The notes below the pieces were generated by a model. That model was not told the origin of the DNA. It saw only the letters and a list, made by a program, of their open reading frames with translations, and did no database searches. This document shows positions 57,062-64,000 of a stretch of DNA of 64,000 nt, piece after piece (position 1 is the first letter of the stretch; every line of letters begins with the position of its first letter). The position numbers and the translations under genes are program-made. The stretch lies in the NCBI GenBank assembly GCA_027924585.1, contig BSBM01001436.1, positions 1,240,001 through 1,304,000 on the forward strand. The letters are read 5' to 3'. The DNA is from Larix kaempferi (lineage: Eukaryota > Streptophyta > Pinopsida > Pinales > Pinaceae).

Positions 57062-59300
57062 TTTGTTTTTTTTTAAAACTGAAAAACTGTAACTTGTTAT
57101 TAAAAAAGAATCAAAGTTACAAATGTACCCAGCATATCACCATGCATTTTCAATACAGAAAGGATGAAAGGTCTTCACAACATTCCTACAACAAAACTTA
57201 TCTCAGGAAACTATCTCATAAGAAAAGGAATAGTACTAAGTCCTTCCTGTTCAAAATCCCCAAAATACAACAAAAACAAAGTAATTCTCCAATTCTTGAA
57301 GACATAAATAGATCCAGAATCCAAGATTATATCTTCAATGAATTCTTCAAAATGTAAGTGTCCATCCATATCCCCAGTGGCCCTTTTGGAAAGATTTTCA
57401 GCTTGCCATTTAATTCTAGGTAAGTATGAGCAAATGAAATATTGGAGAAGTAGTAGACCAGCTAACGAATTCTAGCATCCCATTGATCAAGCTTGATGAC
57501 ATGTAGAGAAGAGACTCCAAAATCCCAATCAATCACTACCCATGAATCTCCCATGATCTTGATATTAAGAATGTACCCCTCTTCTGTGAGAACCATAATA
57601 GCCCCTAGGGGGAAAGAAGTTCATCCCTTGTGTTGGAACCATTTCCAATGCCCATCCACATATTCACCCGATGATCCCTCTTAATCCTTATAACCATTCC
57701 ATCCCCACAAATTCCATCCTTCTCAGCACCATCAAAAACTCCAGTAGACATATCATCCTCCATGTATGGAATTTGTGGATCTCTGATCTTATATTTGATC
57801 CTCTCTTTAAAATACTCACGAAAAGTGATGATGAATTTAGAACAAACATAGAAATTGGAAGGATTAATATATTTGAAAATATACCCATTCCTCGCTTTCC
57901 AAACCTCCCAAATAGTAAAGAGAGGAAGCTCCTTGAACTTGACATTTGAGTGAAACCACTTAAATAAAGAATCCTAAAAATCAGATAAAACCCATTCGAC
58001 CTAAAGTTGAAGGAGGCCTCGAAGATATGACCAAACTGTTTTAAAGAAAAGACACTACATAGAAATATGTGAAACTCATTCTGATTCCATCTTGCATAAA
58101 AGACATATTCTAGGACCGATAAATCTTATCTTAAGTAAATTGTCCCATGTGATAATTTTGTTCTCAAAGCAAAGGCATAGAAAACATTTGACTTTAAGTG
58201 GATATCACCATTTCCAAATCCACTTTGTCCACCATCTTGGATTGAAGGTAATCTGATTAACAACTATCGCCTCATATGCCTTTTTAGCAGTAAGAACTCC
58301 ATTTGCACAATCCCAATCCCAAATCAACACATCCTCTTGACTAGTTAGTTTCATTCCAACACTATTCATATTCATAACATAACCATTCCATTCATCTGTG
58401 ACCTCCTCTAATAAACCTAAGTCATTGTCCAAGTACCAATTGGATGGGTAAGATTCAGATATTGCAGAACCCCTCACCTCTACTAAAACTTGAATATTGG
58501 CCTTACGAAGTTGAGCCAAATTAGGTGAAAATATATTATAATTACTTGCAGAGCTGATAAAGGGATGCATACCAATGAAGAACTATATACCCCTGCCAAC
58601 TTTCCATCTTAGTCATCCTCCTAAGATTGGAAAAGTTCAAGTTAAGCCTCTCCAAATTATAGATGCATTGGCAGGAGGATTTTGCGGGTCCCAAATCCAC
58701 TGTGATATTGAGAAGGTTTTTATGTATTTAGTTTCAATTAATTTTCTCCACAAACCATCCCCAAACAATCCTCTCCACAAACTTTTGACTCTCAATGCCC
58801 GAATAAACCAATCTAAGTTATTTAGGCCCCATCTGCCCAATTGTTTTGGAAAAGATATACTCTCCCATGAGGTTAGATGCAATTTTGAAACTTCCGACTT
58901 CCCTACCCATAAAAAGTGGAAAATCCTCTTCCTAATAGAGTTGATAACAGAGACAAGCATCATAGATAGATATAACCAATAGACTCGAATACTTTCAAGT
59001 ACAGATTTATCTAAAATGAGCATTCCTTCGAAATATAGCCACCTAAAAGTCCAATTACTAATCCTCTTACCCACCTTTTGAAGAAGCCAATTCCAATATT
59101 CTTTCCTATAACAATTTGGTTTTAGAAACTACCCCAGGTATTTAGAACTACAATCCTGCTTCTCCATATTATATGGAAAAAGTAAGGATATTTGCTTGAT
59201 CGAATTCCTTCATCAGTGCAATTATACATAAACATAGATTTTTTGAGAGCTAATAGTCATCCTAGTAGCTTCGATATTTTTGTTATTTGTATAAAAAATG
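57062..59300 (-). pseudogene. 5'-truncated L1-type LINE (RT C-terminal part)
   Basis: - strand frames in order: VGKRISNWTFRWLYFEGMLILDKSVLESI, then FHFLWVGKSEVSKLHLTSWESI, LGRWGLNNLDWFIRALRVKSLWRGL (59074-58637), then LIWDWDCANGVLTAKKAYEAI...RWWTKWIWKW (58570-58205) and a zf-RVT motif near 58090 (RICLLCKMESE). The - strand 3' end shows TTTGATTCTTTTTTAATAAC and a poly(A)-like run at 57062-57078. The RT catalytic core is absent, and several stops interrupt the frame. Confidence 0.8.
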
Positions 59301-60418
59301 AACTTATTTGTAATGTACCCAAAATCCTCAATTAAATATTAGGAAAAAGGGGTATACAATTTTCTTTTTACAAACCGCAAAACCTAATTGGATTAGTTTC
59401 ATAACAAAGATTAATAACTATTTATAAAATTTATACCAATTTCTATCAATTGTATTTCCTCATATGACAAATATGTAAATAAAATTTTCTAACATGTGTT
59501 GAACTTATCTCTTGAATCCTTAACCTTGATCAAAACTTTAATCCTTATTAAGTGTAGTTAATGGAATAAAGTCTTGTCCAATATTTTATGCTTATCCATT
59601 TAGGCATTAGGGATGATGTATTTCAAATTTCGGAAATCACATAATCGCTTTCTTACATCAATTATTCGAAAGTAACTCATTATATCAAGTAATGCAAGTT
59701 CATTGCAAGTAGGATCCCAATCTTAATAGTTAGTTCCACCTTAATAAGAATACACATCAACATATCGTAACCCAATTTATCACCTTCTAAAGTATGGATA
59801 ATGTATACTACCATCTCTTAGTAAGGATCACTCTCTCATTAATACTATATTCTCATTTCGATTGTGAACTAATAGTCATTAGAGATAAATTTATTCACAT
59901 TTATCCACATACACATAGCTCTCTTATTCAACCAGATACTATATGATAGCATTACATTCCGATATAGATCAATTTGATGAACTCAGTACCATTATTCCAT
60001 TATCTATACACACAACTACAATCTTATCATATTTCATATATAGCATTTACTTTTGTATTATAATATTTCTATTCACAATAGCCAAACAATATCAATAGTT
60101 TATCGAGTTAATTAACAAGATAGGGTGGGCGCACAAAATTGCTCCCCAAAACAATTGAAATGGGGCTGCGCTAGTGGGGACAAAACGAAGACGTGCACGC
60201 ACCTAAGGAAGCGCGCACACGTCATTAGGTTCGGTACTGAACCGAGGCGCATGCGTGCTGCTGCACGTGCGAGTTTTTAGCGTGTACGTGCCCAAAAGCA
60301 CATGCACTCCTGTTAAGCAAAATAAATAAATAAAATAGAGTAGAACGCGTTCTATTTTCCTTCCAATCGGACAAGATTCACTCACCCAGTGCACACGCGG
60401 AGTAAGAGACCACTACAC
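59301..60418. other. No gene seen; a CpG-rich patch at about 60120-60410
   Basis: 59301-60118 is AT-rich without recognisable frames. From 60120 the base composition changes sharply to GC-rich with many ACGTGC and GCGC motifs. No domain found. Confidence 0.45.
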
Positions 60419-62370
60419 TGTAATATCCCTAATTTGAAAGTTTAACCAATTTGGCCAATTTTCGAACCTTGGACTAGTGAAACCCCACACTGTCCCAAAT
60501 GATCCCAAATTGTTTCGAATTATGTCTAGAGTGGATTGAGGTGTATTAGGAAACACTAATTCAGATATTATATGCTTGGACACTTTATAAATACTTCAAC
60601 AAGTTGCATTTACAACTGCAGAATGAAAGGCAAAAATACTAGGAAAATCGATGTTAAAACCCCCAAGGCTAGATGACACTTTTAGCTTCCCAAATGCTAC
60701 ACGGCCCTCCCAAATTTCAGAACAAACACTTGGATCATATAAAGGACATCCAAGGCAACCTAGGTGCAGCATTGATTCAGATTTATAGCTTTCTAAGGCA
60801 CTCTTAAAACATAACGTTACAAACCACATTCATTGCTTGGAAATTGTGAGCAATATAGCAGAGATTTTTACATGGAATTCTAAGCAAATGAAAAAAGGGG
60901 TCTGCATAAAATTTATGTATCATGTACAGTAAATAATAGGATTCTAAAACAACTACAAAAATCAGAATAATTCTTTTGGAAAACTGATATATAAATGCTC
61001 AAAGTTTCATAAATGTATACAAGGGCGCAACGGCGGAAAATGGTGGTTTTTGCTTGAGTTTTCTTATATGGTCCAAGGGATTTCAAGCTGTGGCTCTCAT
61101 GATATGTCTATTATATATTTATGCAGCAAATAACTGTACATAAGGTCAAAATATCAATCCTCCATTAGCTAGATGCAACAAGAAGTGTGCCATCACACTT
61201 TTACATGACATTGAGAGAAAGAGGAAACTAGCTCGAATATCAATGTTACTTGGAGAAATAGTACATGAGGTGCTTAGTATTTTGAGATGTGTCTCTCATG
61301 ATATATACATTACAGATTTATTCATCCATTAACAAGTTCATAAGGTCGAAACAACATCCTTCCATTATCTATATGCAACAAAGAGTGCACTATCTCACTT
61401 TACATGAACATTGAGAGAAAGATATGAGAATGATAGTAGAGAATGAAGAGAGAATATAAACTTGAACTCGGATGGGGGTTGAACCTGCATCAAAAAATAT
61501 CCATGAAGCTCTTTTGAGAGGTTTGAATGGCCTCTCCATCTACCAACTTGGATGGGAATCTTGCACCCTCTAAATTGCTACTAAGGCAGGGAGGATGAAC
61601 ATCCACCGTGCAAGGACAAGCTTGAAGCTCTCCAAATTGCAAAGATGCAAATAAAAAATGATCAAAATATACTCCATTTCAACTTGGCCTCCTTTTAACA
61701 ACTTTAGTTGAGTCATTTACCTCCTTAGAACTCAAATTATCTCCTAATTACTCATGAAATTCGAATTAGTGGGGGTTATGACCCTTCATTGGACCCACAT
61801 GGCACTTGGCTCATCTTTTGTCTCCAACTCCTCCATGAATTCGAATTGGGGAATATTTTGGATGCGTTGGAGATGTGTAACTCCTCTCATTCTCCCTCTT
61901 GATCTATTTTTGTCTCTTACATTGTCATAGGTGTCATAGGTGTCATAGGTGTCATAGAATCTGTCATAAGTGTCATAATGCTTGTCATAGTTATAGAATC
62001 TGTCATTGCCTATTTTTAGCCCTATGACTCTTTCTCTTCCTTCATGAATGTTACCTCTTCCCTTCCAAATCAAATTTGGGTATGGATCTATGTTTAAAGG
62101 AGGAATATTCTCTCATGTGGACCCCACATGTCCACTTATGCACCCCAAGTCCAACTAGGACCTAATGCCACTTCATTTTGGAGCATTTAACATTTATTTC
62201 ATAATTTATTGGCCTATTTTTCCACCATCAATTTAGAATATTGAATTTTCATGAGAAATTATAGACCTTGGGGTTAAATGTCAATATTTTAATTCTTCCA
62301 CATAACCCTTAGGAATTGGGTAGGACGACTTAATTATTTATCCGAAAATAATTTAACTCGGGACATGACA
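60419..62370 (-). repeat. Long LTR of a second Ty3/gypsy family (about 1.95 kb)
   Basis: On the - strand the segment starts TGTCATGTCCC directly after a purine tract (GTGGGGAGGAC, 62381-62371) and ends GGGATATTACA, giving imperfect inverted ends. That is the usual layout of an internal region meeting its 3' LTR. It includes a diverged ~197-bp duplication (about 61091 and 61288) and a 9-10 bp GTGTCATAG repeat at about 61923-61990. The right-hand boundary is firm, the left-hand boundary (60419) rests only on the inverted ends. Confidence 0.62.
61923..61990. repeat. GTGTCATAG short tandem repeat
   Basis: GTCATAGGT and variants repeat about seven times, causing a spurious DTYDTYD peptide on the - strand. 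Confidence 0.85.
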
Positions 62371-64000
62371 GTCCTCCCCACCCAAGATTGCTTGTCCTCA
62401 AGCAATTTAAAACATGGATGTTTAAGAACCTGCTTTCTTTCCAAAACTTTGCTTCCAAATCTCTGAGTAGTTGCAATCATGTACTGCAATTGTATGTTTC
62501 CAAAAGCAAGGAGATGTGGGTTTTATTTCTCATATTGATATCCCCTGTGACATCACCACTAAACACCAAAATATTAATTAAATCCATCAAAACAAAATTT
62601 TCACAATTACTCTTTACCTCTTTCATATTTTGGAAACCCTTTCTGATACCACTATATAATTCTTTGAAGTTGCCACTGAGTTTCCCAACTTTGAGTCTTT
62701 AAGATTCCATGAAAATTTTAGAGAGGAACCACCATGCTTGCTACTGCACTACTATGATTACAATCACCTTCTCAAATGGTGAATCAATCTCCCATACTAC
62801 TTGTTTCCCCCCAAAATTGAAACCAATGAGACTACAAATTATCCCAGGGTCCCACTACTTGTATTGCACTCCAACAATTAGGAGTGCTCTCCAACCCATA
62901 CCATCAAGAAACAAAATTCCTGGATCCCATTTCCTTGTATGCATTCTTCCAAACATCATAAGTACAAAATATAGATCATCAAAGTACATAGCAACATAAT
63001 ACAAATGTACATCAAGAAGGCACCTCATCAAAGAATCATGAAAGTGCTTGTACCTCCAAGTAAGTAGACCACCATTTTCCAACTGCATACAAGCATCAAG
63101 TGACCAATCAAATATGCTCCAATGACATAGGTGAGGACCCCATGTCCTATAATGCTACTCCAAAAAGATGTAAGATGCATCAAAATAATCAACCATGTGT
63201 TCTTTCATCCAAAAAGTGAATGAAGAACCTACACGAAAATCAGAACCAAGTAGGGATCAAAGAAAATAATGAGCCTTCAAAGGGCTCATAGAAGTACCAT
63301 TTTTGCATCCATGAATCTGTGTATCATAAAAAAATAACAAAGGATGTTGCTACGAATAATAATTTTCTCCAATCATATATCTCTTCACCCAAGTATTGGA
63401 TGAATTCCCTCCAACATCAATTGAACTAAGCAGGGAGCAAGGAAAATCATGATTATTCAAGTGAATCAAGTGAACATCATAGGTGCATCCATATAGATAT
63501 GTATCATAATAAGGTAACAAAGGATGCCACTGAAAATGTAAATAAGAAAGTGCTCTAATCATGCCATCATCTAAAGGAGATATAGGAGTTTTACACTCCT
63601 CATGTGGCACCATCAAAAATAAACTTTTCACCCATACTTCATTACGATGAATGCTACAAAATATGGAAGTGTAGGATGTAGGATAATGAACCAACTCACC
63701 CAAATGATAAAAAAATGCAAAAGTGTCATCATGTGAAGGCTCCATAAGGGTAGGATCATGCACCTCCCTCAAAAATGCAAAACTTTCCTCATAGGTTGGT
63801 TCCAAGGTAGTGGAATCATACACTTCTTGAAAAAATGTGTAACCATTTCCAAGAGGCAACTCAAGTTCCTCTTCCACCACAACAAGTGCTTGGCTCTCAT
63901 CAAAATCATCTTCAAACACATCAAGCACATGCAAGCTGCCATGTTTCTCATGATCCATCATGTCATGAGAATCCTCCAAGCAATCTACCATTTGAAAATC
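62371..64000 (-). mobile_element. Internal 3' region of the second gypsy element, runs off the window
   Basis: Begins (element 3' side) with the PPT at 62381-62371 next to the LTR. No integrase or RT is visible in the 1.6 kb present; instead there is non-polymerase coding-like sequence, so this is the region between pol and the 3' LTR. Confidence 0.6.
63350..63991 (-). CDS. Unknown acidic ORF between pol and 3' LTR (213 aa, possibly partial)
   Basis: Starts MVDCLEDSHDMMDHEKHG and is rich in D, E, H and aromatic residues. It contains a short duplicated motif (TFFQEVYDSTTLEPTYEE and SFAFLREVHDPTLMEPSHDD). After its stop, related sequence continues in broken frames: YYDTYLYGCTYDVHL is echoed by FYDTQIHGCKNGTS, from a 174-bp DNA duplication (about 63190-63345 and 63364-63520). 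No transmembrane segment or envelope-like feature. The true start may lie beyond the window or upstream in pol. Function unknown; I do not recognise the family. Confidence 0.45.
   Translation of the reverse strand: MVDCLEDSHDMMDHEKHGSLHVLDVFEDDFDESQALVVVEEELELPLGNGYTFFQEVYDSTTLEPTYEESFAFLREVHDPTLMEPSHDDTFAFFYHLGELVHYPTSYTSIFCSIHRNEVWVKSLFLMVPHEECKTPISPLDDGMIRALSYLHFQWHPLLPYYDTYLYGCTYDVHLIHLNNHDFPCSLLSSIDVGGNSSNTWVKRYMIGENYYS

Noticed and set aside
61786-62073. 95-codon - strand ORF with DTYDTYDTYD
   Set aside because: Comes from a GTGTCATAG short tandem repeat within the putative LTR.

Overview
This window looks like a repeat-dominated, gene-poor segment of a large nuclear plant genome. The evidence is LTR retrotransposons using PBSs that begin TGGTATCAGAGC, CACTA- and hAT-type transposon remains, a tRNA-derived SINE, several LINE fragments, a dirigent-protein gene and intron-containing remains of a plant P2B Ca2+-ATPase. 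A gymnosperm is my best guess from the repeat load and LINE style, but that is inference. The only gene that looks intact is a dirigent-like gene at 54443-55036.

Layout. (1) 10-17356: a head-to-tail Ty3/gypsy array, LTR-int-LTR-int-LTR-int-LTR-truncated int, with about 4.98 kb period. Each full unit encodes Gag, protease and integrase, but the reverse transcriptase and RNase H section is missing in frame in all three full units. Each carries at least one nonsense codon. (2) 17357-22721: unassigned DNA with a retroposed insertion (18665-20067), a LINE 3' fragment (20290-21430), a CACTA end and a long perfect-looking hairpin. (3) 22722-30137: a full-length Ty1/copia element (+ strand, TSD GATCT, LTRs that read as identical) with two nonsense codons in pol and a 1.6 kb repeat-filled 3' region. 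(4) 30138-36999: AT-rich DNA, four decayed 3' exons of an autoinhibited Ca2+-ATPase on the - strand, and a solo copia LTR (TSD GTTTA). (5) 37000-44983: a second, gutted copia element on the - strand (TSD GTTAT). (6) 44984-53735: a hAT transposase remnant, a tRNA-like gene, a CACTA-type MITE, a SINE with a 20-bp TSD and a gypsy gag-protease relic. (7) 53735-55250: the dirigent gene. (8) 55251-60418: duplications, two LINE relics and a degenerate AACCATGGTTAACT-type minisatellite. (9) 60419-64000: a long gypsy LTR on the - strand and part of its internal region, which runs off the window.

The strongest theme is that the young LTR elements here (judged by LTR similarity and intact TSDs) all appear unable to make their own full enzyme set: the gypsy family lacks RT/RH, the + copia has nonsense codons in integrase-RT, and the - copia has no recognisable gag, protease or integrase and a gapped RT. 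They are best read as trans-mobilised or recombinationally amplified passengers. The most unusual structure is in the copia 3' regions, where arrays of short inverted repeats keep a common loop (AGGTG/AGGTA/AGGAG) while their stems change in a base-paired, compensatory way.
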